DNA of 64,000 nucleotides from Mercurialis annua (Eukaryota; Streptophyta; Magnoliopsida; Malpighiales; Euphorbiaceae): contig NC_065571.1 of the NCBI RefSeq assembly GCF_937616625.2, forward strand, positions 57,521,651 through 57,585,650, read 5' to 3'. Under the pieces are notes generated by a model. The model worked only from the letters and a program-made list of their open reading frames with translations. It did not search any database and had not been told where the DNA came from. Shown here piece by piece: positions 36,049-46,058 of this stretch (the first letter of the stretch is position 1; the number at the start of each line of letters is the position of its first letter). Made by a program: the position numbers and the translations under genes.

Positions 36049-37596
36049 TCACTTGATCTTCTCATCATCATCTTTTTTCTTGCAATTTTCCTCTTCACAT
36101 TCTAAACCTTCTTTTGGACTATCCAATGCTCTTTTTTCTTGCTCTTCATCTTCAAAATCATTCACATTTTTGCCAACTAGTCCTCCATTTATCTTCAAAT
36201 TCCTTTCCTTCAATGCACCAAGTAATTCCATTACAGCCTTGTCCTTATTTCTCCTATTCTTGATCAAAACTTCACTCACATCAGCCGGTGTCATTTCTGC
36301 TTTATCAATAACTTTCTCTAACTCCTTCAAAATCCCATCATTTAAACCCCTTCCAATCTCATAATCATAATCATACCCTAAATAATTTTTTAACAGAATT
36401 TTCAAAGCAGGAAATGAACAATAACTCATGAAAATATGCATATCCATTCTCCCACATCTCAATAATGCAGAATCAAGCTTCTCAATATGATTAGTAGTAA
36501 ACACAAAAATCCTTTCACTTCCACAACATGACCATAACCCATCAGTAAAATTTAGCAACCCAGATAAAGTTATAGAATTTCCACCCTCTTCCCCACCACC
36601 ACCACCACCTCCTCCCCCTCCGCCGCCGCGAATTATATCATTATCATAGTAAGTCCTAACTGAATTACCGGTTTTTTTTCTGTTGCTCAAAGTAATAGAA
36701 CAATCAATATCTTCTATGACTATGATTGACTTGGAAGTAGTCTTCATTAAAAGTTTCCTAAGCTCAGAGTTAGTGTGTACCTCAGTTAGCTCAAGATCAT
36801 AAATATCATAGCCAAGAAAATTAGCCATGGCGGCGATCATACTAGATTTTCCAGTACCGGGAGGACCATATAGCAAATACCCTCTTTTCCAAGCCCTTCC
36901 AGTTTTCTGATAAAAAGATTTCCCCTTGGCAAAATCCTTCAAATCCTCCATTATTTCTTGCTTCTTAACCGGGTCCATCGCCAGCGTTTCGAACGTACTC
37001 GGATGCTTAAACGGCACCGATTCCCATGGATGGCCTCTCGAATCCAACGACCCACCTCGGGAATTCGTGTACAACAGCCGATCTTGGTTTTTCCGGCGAA
37101 TTTCATTGGCTCTATCCATAATGTAATCAAGATACTTATCAAGAACTAAAGACTTATCCTTTTTCTTGATCCGTAGTGTAAAACCTCGCTTTTCCTCCGG
37201 TAACGGCCGCCATGAGAAGGTCTGGGATTGCCGCTGGGTGACGACGTGTTCCCAGTGGACGGTGACGCCGTTAAATGTGTCGAAAATGGAGTCGTTGTTG
37301 GTTAGGCCGAAGGTAATGGCGCTGGAGTTGAGAGCCCGGGTGAGGCTTAAGCGGCTGCCGGAGATGGAGACGGAGGAGCTGAGGTAGAGCTGGATGGCGT
37401 TGTAAAGCTCGTTGGTGTTGACGCCGTCTATTTCGGTTATGTCGAAGTAGCAGGAGGAGGAGAAGGAGGAGAAGATGCGGTTGAAGAGTTTGACGGAGGC
37501 GAAACGGAGCTCCGGTGGGAAGAGGATTTGGGTTAGAGTTTGACAGAAGGCTAAAACGCCGAGAATTGAAGCGAAAGATGTCCAGAATTCTTTCAT
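36049..37596 (-). CDS. AAA-ATPase, BCS1-like plant family (AATP/ASD type)
   Basis: Single-exon gene of 515 aa. Residues 8-27 form a hydrophobic N-terminal anchor (SFASILGVLAFCQTL region). About 28-125 match the plant AAA-ATPase N-terminal associated domain (ELYNAIQLYLSS; HWEHV). The AAA core shows Walker A GPPGTGKS (244-251), Walker B IIVIEDID (291-298), sensor TTNH (367-370) and RCGRMD (380-385), the arginine-finger region. The family comprises membrane-anchored ATPases of mitochondria or ER linked to stress, senescence and pathogen responses in Arabidopsis. An uninterrupted glycine run (about residues 324-335, at 36590-36630) sits in the variable loop between Walker B and the second region of homology. 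The C-terminal tail is strongly charged. The start fits the family N-terminus, with a TATA-like box about 45 nt upstream. Confidence 0.93.
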   Translation of the reverse strand: MKEFWTSFASILGVLAFCQTLTQILFPPELRFASVKLFNRIFSSFSSSCYFDITEIDGVNTNELYNAIQLYLSSSVSISGSRLSLTRALNSSAITFGLTNNDSIFDTFNGVTVHWEHVVTQRQSQTFSWRPLPEEKRGFTLRIKKKDKSLVLDKYLDYIMDRANEIRRKNQDRLLYTNSRGGSLDSRGHPWESVPFKHPSTFETLAMDPVKKQEIMEDLKDFAKGKSFYQKTGRAWKRGYLLYGPPGTGKSSMIAAMANFLGYDIYDLELTEVHTNSELRKLLMKTTSKSIIVIEDIDCSITLSNRKKTGNSVRTYYDNDIIRGGGGGGGGGGGGEEGGNSITLSGLLNFTDGLWSCCGSERIFVFTTNHIEKLDSALLRCGRMDMHIFMSYCSFPALKILLKNYLGYDYDYEIGRGLNDGILKELEKVIDKAEMTPADVSEVLIKNRRNKDKAVMELLGALKERNLKINGGLVGKNVNDFEDEEQEKRALDSPKEGLECEEENCKKKDDDEKIK

Positions 37597-37640
37597 TTGA
37601 GTGTTTTGAGGTAATGGAAGAGAGGGTGAGTTTGGTTTGA

Positions 37641-37646
37641 TTTATA
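37641..37646 (-). promoter_or_regulatory. TATA-like box of the AAA-ATPase gene
   Basis: TATAAA on the minus strand, 45-50 nt upstream of the start codon, followed by a CT-rich leader. This suggests a very short 5' UTR if used. Confidence 0.4.
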
Positions 37647-37954
37647 GACAAATTATAATAGAGGGAACAAAACTAAACAAAGGGGTCCATTCGAATTTTA
37701 AATTTGTATCTCGGATTGAATAAGTTACTTTTAATTGTTTTTAATTATTTAAAATTCTGAATTTGTATTTCAAAATTAAATAAATTTTAATAATTAAAAT
37801 TTTAAATTTGCGTCTTAAAGTCAAATAAATTATGTATTTGAAATATACAAATTTAAACTTATTTGATCTAAATTAATAGCGTTTGAGATTATAAATATTA
37901 AAAATATCTTATTTGACTCTAAAATATAAATTGAAAAATTAAATTGATTAAAAA

Positions 37955-38588
37955 TATTTCATCCGTTTTATTTTATTAGTCATATTTCTATTTTCGCACA
38001 TATTAAAAAAGAATACCAATACATTCTTCTTTCTATACTTTTTACTCCCTCTATTTTTTTTTAGTTGTCCATTTAGCAAAAGTTGCACATATTAAGAAAG
38101 TGGGGTTTTTGTCTTAAATTATAGGAGTAAATACTCATATAACCCTATTATATAATAAATGTTTATGTAAATTGAGTCATAAAATCATTTATTAGGGGAG
38201 GGATAAATTTGGAAGATAATAGCTAATGTTATCTTAAATTTTTAAAAAGACAACTATTGATGGAAAAATGCATTTGCCTAAAGTGACAACTAAAAAAAAT
38301 GGAGGGAATATTATGTTTCTTGGCTATTGAGTTGTCATTTATATTAAAAAGACAAGTGTTCTCAATGCACTGAAAATAACATTAAATGTTTTTTTATATA
38401 ATTAAACAGTAGTATAATTTTTATATTGAAAATATAAAATAATTAAACACCATTGTTCATTATACACATTAATTAAAATTTATTAATACTGAAGGTAAAA
38501 GAGAAAAGCATGTGTCTAAAATCAAATTGTGACAATTATTTTGAAATATTAAAAATAAAAAATAGAACAAATAAAATAGAACAGAGTA
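37955..38588. mobile_element. Older Tc1/Stowaway-type MITE, host of a nested one
   Basis: Outer ends TATTTCATCCGTTTTATTTT (37955) and, inverted, TACTCTGTTCTATTTTATTT (38588) with TA on both sides. A second element (38043-38310) interrupts it. The termini are degraded, so this is moderately supported. Confidence 0.5.
38043..38310. mobile_element. Stowaway-like MITE (nested)
   Basis: 268 bp including TA target sites. Left end TACTCCCTCTATTTTTTTTT then AGTTGTC; right end inverted TATTCCCTCCATTTTTTTTA then GTTGTC. Confidence 0.72.
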
Positions 38589-39074
38589 TTAAAAATATTT
38601 ATTTAAATTTAAGGCACAAGTTCGAAAGTGGAACTGATTCCACATTATAATAAAATTTATTGAGAAAAATTTAAAAAGTAAAAGGAAAGGTGGGGATAGA
38701 GAGATGTAAAAGTACAAGGAAAACAGCAGAGAATTGAAGAAAAAAACAAAAAGGGTTTTTGGATTTTGGAGTTGGAGAAGATCAGAAATGGGACCTATCT
38801 TTGGAGAGAGTGATTTACAGGATGGTTTTTGTTTTTGTTATTTATTATTTTCACATTTTAGAGTACTCTTTTATGGAGGCTTTGAATATGTTAAATTAGT
38901 CCTTCATAAAAAGGCAAATTAATGAATGTAATTTTTTTAGAGAAGTTATGAAGTTATTTAAAAATAAAAATAAAAAATAGACAATAAGTTTAGTATTTTA
39001 ATAGAATTAGAAACTAATAAAAAAACATTATTAAAATTACTACCTCCGATATATATTTAGAGGAAATTTCCTAA
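38589..39074. other. AT-rich intergenic region
   Basis: No gene signature. A 61-codon frame at 38734 has no domain match. Confidence 0.45.
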
Positions 39075-39343
39075 AAAAAAGGATCATTTATATCTTTATA
39101 GTTTAACTTCAGGATCAAATGAGCTTTCAACGTCCGAAAAGGTTTAAATATGCATCCAACATCTTAAAAAGTGAACAATCAGGCCTCTGATTTTAACAAC
39201 GAAGCCTCCAACATCTTTTTATATGTCCAAATTGAAGGCATAGTTATTCACCTTTTAAGATATTAAGGGCATATTTGAATCTTTTCGGATGTTAAGGGCT
39301 TATTGATCCTCAAGATAAACCATAAGGGAATAATAACCCTTTT
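39075..39343. mobile_element. Foldback MITE
   Basis: Inverted arms share GGATCA, AACATCCGAAAAG/AACGTCCGAAAAG, AAATATGC, and ATCTTAAAA-GTGAA blocks over about 110 bp. No clear TSD; limits within about 5 bp. Confidence 0.65.
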
Positions 39344-40876
39344 TCCTTTTCTAAAATTTCTCTTTTAAAAATATAATTATCTTAACACCTTTTTTAACTT
39401 ATTTACATGCCGTACTTTTTTTATCTGAGATATCTATTTTAGAGTTTTAATTTTAAAAATATATTTTTTAATTTTTTTACGTTTTATGTCTTTCTTCTGT
39501 AGATTTTTATATTTTTTTGTATTTTCTGGTGGTGTTTTTATAGTGTTTTTCCTATGATGTTTTTATAATACTTTTTATAATGTATTTATGGTGTATCTGT
39601 ATGATTTTTTTAGTATAAAAACACAATAAAAACATCATAAAAATATAAATTAATTCGTTGGACGAAATTAGTAGCAAAAATACATAAAAACACCACAGAT
39701 ACACCACAAAACACCGTAGAAATATCAGGAAAATATACCTTAAAACATAAATACACCATAAAAATATTGCAAATAATAAATCAATTTGTTGCTTACAAAA
39801 TTATTAACATCAAAAAAAAAAAAAAAACAAATCTGTAAAGAAGAGAAAGACAAAATAATTATATGAAAGATAGAAAAATTTTATAAACAAAAAAAATAAT
39901 AAATATACAATAATCTATTTACAAAAAAATCTAAATTATAACAAAAAAACTAAAAAAAAAAACTAAAAACGCCGTCGAGTAATACATCAGAAGAAACGCG
40001 CGAGAAAAAATCAGCGAAAAAAATGCAATGACGATGAAACCACTAAAAAGATAGCGACGATGATGCAACCGGAAGAAAAATAGCGACTATGATGTTCTGG
40101 TCGCAGATCGAAAAAAGAATTACAGATCTAAAAAATAGAGAAAAAAAATTAAATAAAAAGAAAGAAAGAGAGAAGACAACGAAGAACGTGGAATTTTTGT
40201 GTTGGAAACAAAAGAGAGAGAATGAGTATTAAGAAAGAAAGTCTTAATTAATAAGAATTATTTTTAAAATTAGTTTTAAAAAACAGGATACCGGGTGAAA
40301 GATATAGAAAATTGGTCAAAATTGTTGTAGTTAAGTTGTAAAAGTATGGTATTAAATAATTCCATATATTTATTGCATTTGGACACAACAAAAAAATAAT
40401 TAATACATATTATTTAATTCATAAATTTTAATTGAATTAACTCTATATTAAAACTTGACATCCATGATCACTAATTTTATTTCTGTTATTATATTTTTTC
40501 AATAAATTAATAAGAAACAAATTTAAAAAAGATCGAATAATGCTTTATTGATATTTTAAAGGGACAAATATTATGAATAATTTTTTGTCTTTCAAATACG
40601 ACAAATGTCATGAATTAGACAGAGTCATAAAAAAATTATGAAGATGAAAAAAGTTAATGAAAGACAAAGATCTAAAGTTAAATATAAAGATAAACAGAAG
40701 TAAAAGATTTAAAATGACATTTTTTGTTTATCTGGTCCCTGACCTTTTATTTGAATTTATCTGATTTTAACTTTACGTTTTTTAAAATTATATTGATTAC
40801 CTGAATTATTAATTTATTAGATATTAAATATAAAAGAGTTGCATATACTCTTTTTATAATAATAAATTTATTAATA
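39344..40876. other. AT-rich intergenic region with degenerate MITE
   Basis: 40360-40625 is a degenerate relative of the 5407-5946 MITE: it has ATTTTTTCAATAAATTAATA and an AAATACGACAAATGTCATGA end. The stretch 39590-39780 is rich in ACACCA/AAAACACC repeats in both orientations. No gene. Confidence 0.45.
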
Positions 40877-41224
40877 AAGTTTAACGCGTCCCCTGAACTT
40901 GTGATACATGGTCATTTAACTTAATTTTTACTTTTTTGAGCTACTGACCTCAAAACTCTTTATTTTTGGATAAGATTACTCCATAATTTATATTTTTGTT
41001 GCAAAAAAATCAGTATAGGATAATTTTATCGCAACAATTAGGAAATTTTCTAAATTTGTTTCGCATCCTTCTGTCGATTTATATTTACGCATTTTAAAAA
41101 TATAATAATGGGATAATCTGACTTAAAAATGAAGAGTTGCATGGTTAGTTGTTCAAAAAAAGTAAACATTAAGTTAAATAATCCTATATCATAAATTCGG
41201 GGGTGTATTATTGGTAAGTTTAAT
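40877..41224. mobile_element. Foldback MITE
   Basis: The arms pair through CCCCTGAACTTGTGATA / TATCATAAATTCGGGGG and ATTTAACTTAATTTTTACTT / AAGTAAACATTAAGTTAAAT. Limits approximate; TSD not resolved. Confidence 0.6.
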
Positions 41225-42148
41225 GATGGAAAACCACTATAAATTTGAAAAACAAAAATAGGAGTAATATTTATGTTTTAGTTGTGTTTGTGCTGACATG
41301 AAAAAAGTGGGGATTGTGAAATGAGATGGGAGAGATAACGTATAATATTTGAAGATCTAGCAAAGGGACACTGTCACTGGGTGTGGTTAAAATAAAGAGG
41401 AGGATTCGTTTTACTTCTGCACAGATCCTCCCACAAACCACACAATTTAACCACTTTGGTATAAATATAGTAAAAACAAAGAATATAATGTTCAATACTT
41501 TCTTAATGGACATTTGTGCATGTGATTTGGCAGGGGTAATAAACCCATAAATTATTGCAATTAACCATTTATTACCCTCTAAATTGTTTGTTTCTACAAA
41601 ATAAACTAATGTTTAATTACTATCTCCATGTGACCAAAAAGATATTTGGCCAAAGGAACCTTTCAAGTTATTTTAAAGCCAATAAGACCTGATCCATAAA
41701 TAGTTAAAATTCCAATTATATTCATAAGGTTTCGGTTTTAAGTCTCACTAGGGTCAAGTAGTTTAAGACCAACTTAACATCTAACGACTGGCAGCGGCAA
41801 CTAACTATTAACAACTGATATTCATAAAATAACTATTAACAACCGACATAATTAATTAGATTCTACCTACTGATAAAGAAAATTATTTAAAAGAAGTTAT
41901 AATTTTTTTTAGTTTTTTTTTGGGCAATTTAGACATTTAATATTTTAGAAATTGCAAGAAAAGCTTTTAAATTTTTGAAAAGAGAGCCGAGGCCCTTTAA
42001 ATTTATTTTTTGGATACTTAACCCCTTACTATATTATTTTAACTTATAATATTCCTTAACTATTTTTTTTTCTATTGTACATCTACTTTTTTTTACCAAT
42101 TTAATCTTTCAAGAATGCAATTGCATAAATTTCAATCATATTATATCT
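41225..42148. other. Intergenic; contains duplicated segment A
   Basis: 41514-41678 is a direct repeat of 45162-45336 (see repeat entries). The remainder is AT-rich. A frame at 41271-41513 has no domain match. Confidence 0.45.
41514..41678. repeat. Direct duplication, copy A
   Basis: Shares GTGCATGTGATTT, GCAATTAACCATTTAT, ACCCTCTAAA and TACAAAATAAA blocks in the same order with 45162-45336, roughly 75-80 % identity by eye. Confidence 0.7.
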
Positions 42149-43000
42149 AGGGGTGTGAATGAATCGAGCCGAGCCGAGTTTTGAGGTGTTCATGTCCAGC
42201 TCGTTACATGAACGAGGTGTCCACATGCTCATTCGACCTTTAAATAAGGTATTCATATTTGATTTATATATTTGGTTCGTGTTTAATTTATATTTGTTCG
42301 TTTAACTTCTAAGTGAACAAGTTCACGAACGAGTTCATGAGGATATTGTTCACGAGCTCGTTCGTTTAACAAATAAACGGATGAACACGAACATGAACTA
42401 AAACTATATAATTTTTTTTTTCTATCAAAATAATTTAATCTATTAATTTTGTTTACAATAAAATAGTTTTAATATATTAAAATAATAAAGTATATTTATT
42501 TTACCAATGGGAGCTGGTCCAAGTGGTAAGCGGCTTGGTATTGCTTAAACAAGGTCTCGGGTTCGAGTCCTTGTGAATGCAGAAAATTCCCACTAGCAGA
42601 CTCACCCACCATGCCAGATGCGCGACGCGGGTCGGATCCGGATTAGTCAGGGCGAAATTTTGGAAACGGGATGGGCTTATAAAAAAAAAAGTATATTTAA
42701 TTTAAATCCAAATAAATATTTATCGAGTTTTTATACAAATCAATTTGTGGAATCTTTATTGAGCTCCTATACGAGCTCGTTTAAGAACTCTTAATCGAGC
42801 TCATTCACGAATAATTAAACAAGCTGTTCATGAACATAAACAAGCCGAACATAACTATATTCATATTTGACTCGTTTAAATAAATAAACATAAAATCAAA
42901 CTCGACTTCGATTTGTTTATAATGCGAACGAACACAAACCACGCTCTTATCGAGCAGAATACCAAGCTGCTCACGAGTAGCTCAGTTTGTTTATAGCCCA
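42149..43000. mobile_element. hAT-like non-autonomous element with nested SINE
   Basis: Begins TAGGGGTGTGAATG and is filled with GAGC/GCTC-TTCA motifs (GTTCATGAAC, CGAGCTC, GAACGAG) in both orientations; the right end is near TTTATAGCCCA. Similar sequence recurs in the first intron of the oligopeptidase gene (60.7-60.9 kb). No clean TSD is visible, so limits are tentative. The SINE at 42509-42680 interrupts it. Confidence 0.5.
42509..42680 (+). mobile_element. Full-length AngioSINE-type SINE
   Basis: 172 bp: head GGGAGC, box A TGGTCCAAGTGG, box B GGTTCGAGTCC (a perfect consensus match), a body with CCACCATGCCAGATGCGCGA, the CCGGATTAGTC 3' core, and a ten-A tail. Flanks AGTATATTTATTTTA and GTATATTTAATTTAA form an imperfect TSD. 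The intact Pol III boxes suggest a young copy. Confidence 0.85.
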
Positions 43001-43340
43001 AATTACCAACCCTTCTCCTCACACCTTGTTTTAAAATCTCCTGAGTAGCGAAAATACTACGCCAAGTATAGGCAGGATTATGATCTAACTTAGCATTCAA
43101 AAAATGCCATCAGCAAAATATATACTTCCCTCTGAAGGTCCCTTTGTATGTGATTAACAACCAGGACAGTTTAGCTTGCACAATTAATAAGTTGAACTCA
43201 CGAACCTTCTTGAACCTACTTTCCCCAAGGTATTTTGGCATACACGATCTTTTCCACCGAGCTCAGTTAATTTCTGTTTGGTCGATTTTATTCCGATCCC
43301 ACCAAACCATGCTCTCCAGTTCACTATACAAATCAAAAGA
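43001..43340 (-). pseudogene. LINE (L1-type) reverse transcriptase C-terminal fragment
   Basis: Translation on the minus strand gives the familiar plant LINE block order: MVWWDRNK, RWKRSCMPKYLG, FKKVREFNL, AKLSWLLI, NAKLDHNPAYTWRSIFATQE and RRRVGN. At least two in-frame stops (after the DQTEIN and KYIFC segments) show it is dead. Only this 3' part of the reverse transcriptase survives. Confidence 0.8.
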
Positions 43341-43349
43341 CTTCATACA

Positions 43350-43455
43350 TTTCATCTCTGCATGTTATTTATGCAGCTGATCTTACACATTTTTTTCCTG
43401 TAAGAGCAAGAACTAAAGACAGACTCTTGAGAAGACAAAAACAAGTTCCGAAACA
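43350..43455. repeat. Direct duplication, copy A2
   Basis: Shares TTCATCTCTGC, TTATGCAGC-GATC-TACACA and AGAGCA-GAACTAAA blocks with 45679-45790 at roughly 75 % by eye. Both copies lie just downstream of minus-strand genes (GT31 and YIP4). Confidence 0.6.
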
Positions 43456-43565
43456 GAGAGAAGACAAAAACATCATTGGTGACAATTAATCAAAATTTAT
43501 TGCATAAAATTGTACAAGTCAAAAAAATGTTTAATCATCTAAAAAGAAGAAACATAATACCGTAC

Positions 43566-44504
43566 CTATGGTATATGATACAATTTAGAAGGTTTAAGAT
43601 TATCAGTAACATTAAAATACTTTAGTGTCTGAATCCACTTCTCTTGATTCTTCAAAAGATGAACTGCGATTGTGTCTGGCCAAAGCTCATGAGTGCATCT
43701 CGTAGGTGGCTCAGGAAAATTATACATAGACCACTTACCATTATATCTGTTTTTTGCTTTATGCCCTTCTCGAATCCAATCACCAAATATTTTATCCTCT
43801 GGACCTTCCATATGATTTTTTGGAATTTCCGAAACCCTAATCCACTCTACGATATCCCACGAAACCATATACCCCATTCCGGACATATAATGCACGAAAG
43901 GATCCATGCTAGGGCACGGAATAACATAACCATAGTATAGATCTTCTCTTGGCAATGGCTTTAGTGACTCTACCAAGCTTGCTAACCTAATATAAGTATC
44001 ATCATCAGCTTTCATTACATAATGATAAGGAGGGTAAGCCTTATCAGTATCGTTTAGCATTTCGGGCAAGCTCGAAAAGTACGTATACGTCTTACCCTTG
44101 TTCATATTCTCTTTGCAATTGAGTATGATTATATCGTCGTACCGCATTATTTCAAGTGCAACGAGTACCTGTTGATCTTCTTTCGTCAAATTGCAAAATA
44201 CAAACTTTACGTCAACTTGTGCACCGATTACAGATTGTGTTCCGTATATCATACGTAGAAAATCTCGACGATGGTATTGATCAGGCAATGTCAATATACC
44301 AATGAGTATGCGAATATCGTCGTTACTAGATGAAGAATTCGTAGCAAGAAATTTTGTTGAAGATGCATTAGAGAATGCGCATCTTCCTAACTTCAATAGC
44401 TTGTCGAATCGAAATTCGTTGATGGAAGCGAAAGCACAAAGGAACAAGATGAATAACAAAGAAGAGAGTATGAATCCTTTTCGATCTGATCTTGGAGCCT
44501 TCAT
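43566..44504 (-). CDS. GT31 galactosyltransferase-family protein (Golgi type II membrane)
   Basis: Single-exon protein of 312 aa. Residues 1-9 are a short basic cytosolic tail, about 10-28 (GFILSSLLFILFLCAFAS) the signal anchor, then a lumenal domain. The GT31 family transfers hexose from nucleotide sugars; beta-1,3-galactosyltransferases of this fold act in arabinogalactan and N-glycan building in the Golgi. Seen: RRDFLRMIYGTQ (79-90, like the RR-x-IRxTW box of the family), KADDDTY with the metal-binding DDD (167-169), GY-IPCPSMDP, YMSGMGYMVSWDI and EGPEDKIFGDWI (233-244, the ED-V/K-xxG box). The start at 44504 was chosen because it gives a normal short cytosolic tail. In-frame ATGs at 44597 and 44618 could extend it by up to 38 residues of non-conserved sequence. 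Confidence 0.85.
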   Translation of the reverse strand: MKAPRSDRKGFILSSLLFILFLCAFASINEFRFDKLLKLGRCAFSNASSTKFLATNSSSSNDDIRILIGILTLPDQYHRRDFLRMIYGTQSVIGAQVDVKFVFCNLTKEDQQVLVALEIMRYDDIIILNCKENMNKGKTYTYFSSLPEMLNDTDKAYPPYHYVMKADDDTYIRLASLVESLKPLPREDLYYGYVIPCPSMDPFVHYMSGMGYMVSWDIVEWIRVSEIPKNHMEGPEDKIFGDWIREGHKAKNRYNGKWSMYNFPEPPTRCTHELWPDTIAVHLLKNQEKWIQTLKYFNVTDNLKPSKLYHIP

Positions 44505-45161
44505 TGTTACTAAATTTTGAAACCTTTTTTGTGATTGAACTATGGTATGAATTATGGGTAGCATGTGCATATTGGGAGATTTAGGATTTGAGTCCATTGT
44601 GATATTAATAATTTTCATAATGTCTTAGATATAAAGCATAAGTTGTCATTTTCTTTGATTTAGATTATCATTTTTGACTTTTATTATCCTATAAGGAAGG
44701 TGGTGGAGGAAAATAACATGGGGGATAATGATTTTTTTTCCATTTTGTCCTTTGTAGAATTAGGGATTAGCAGGGTATATTAAGGAGGTTTTAGTCCTTT
44801 CTCACGTTTACGTAGCCTCCTGCATCTTCTCCTTTGATTAGGGCGTACATTCCAAGTTTTGTCATTTCATTTTCAGACGAAGAAGAAATGGAATACAGCC
44901 TAATGTGATTGAACGTATTGTGCACATAAACTGAAGCTAGCCATTTAGGTCAACTTTTCGTAATTAGGTATTTTTGCATGAATTGTGTAGAGTCGACTTC
45001 AAGGTCTTTTTAGATAAAGTGTAGATCATCGTACTTGAAAAATAAGCAAATACCATGACCTCAGAAAAATATGCATACTTTTCTTTAGGTTTCTTTGTTT
45101 ACAAAAAACATAGTAGAACAATATTTAATATGGGTAGCATGTGCATCTTCTCCTTGGATAT

Positions 45162-45336
45162 TAGTGCATGTGATTTAGCAGGGATTAATAAACCCAAAAA
45201 TCATTGCAATTAACCATTTATCACCCTCTAAAATGTTTGTTTTTACAAAATAAATAGGTTTAATTACTACACCTCCATATGACAACACAAAATAAATTGG
45301 CCAAGGATTGAAAAAAATCTTTCAAATTATTTTAAA
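45162..45336. repeat. Direct duplication, copy B
   Basis: Partner of 41514-41678, same orientation, 3.65 kb away. Confidence 0.7.
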
Positions 45337-45678
45337 AAGAGACATTTGCATTTAAATCCAACATTAATGGTTGTAGCTATTTAATTAGTCATTTTTCAGC
45401 AAAAAAAGTAGCCAAAAATATCAAAAACAGTGTCATTTTGTATAAAAAACGTCAAAAAACGGAAATCTGCTTCACAATTTCAAAAATTAAATGGTTGCGA
45501 TATTTGAAACTTTTTCAGAGTAAAAAAAACTTCAATTTGAAAAAATAGGTACAATTGAAGCTCAAATTAAAAAAATAGGATAAAATTAACAATTTCAGAA
45601 GCCTAGAATAAAAAACGAGGTGAGGCAATTTTGGTCTTTTATGAAATGCCAATTACAGGTCTCAAATTTAAAACTACC

Positions 45679-45790
45679 ATTCCATCTTTGCTGCTGATGT
45701 TATATATGCAGCAGATCCTACACAGTTTTCCCCGTCAGAGCAGGAACTAAAAGACGGTCCCTTAAAAAGAAAAAGAAAAGTTCAAAGACA
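45679..45790. repeat. Direct duplication, copy B2
   Basis: Partner of 43350-43455, same orientation, 2.3 kb away. Confidence 0.6.
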
Positions 45791-46058
45791 GACCCCCACT
45801 TTGTTTCATCTACTTCTAACACCATCCTGTAACTCTCTCCACTTGAGAAATATACCAAATACAATGTTGAACCACATTATAGTTTTTTCTTATACGAGTA
45901 TAAAGGAAGATGGAGTCTCCACAATATCCAAGTCCGAAAATGGCCAAAAAGACAATATTACATGAACAAAAAACATCACAAAAATTTCCTATGTACTTCA
46001 TGTGTGTTTCGACTGTTGGCTGCTTATGACAGCCCCAATAATGGGGTTCACTGTCGCA

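Larger units (their letters stand above)
44505..46058. other. Intergenic; GT31 promoter, duplicated segments B and B2, YIP4 3' UTR
   Basis: Direct repeats 45162-45336 and 45679-45790 match 41514-41678 and 43350-43455. 45800-46058 is the likely YIP4 3' UTR. Confidence 0.5.

Noticed and set aside
41271..41513. 80-codon minus-strand frame
   Set aside because: No homology recognised and hydrophobic by AT composition only.
42509..42590. Possible tRNA gene with GGTTCGAGTCC
   Set aside because: Part of a SINE with a long non-tRNA body and A tail.
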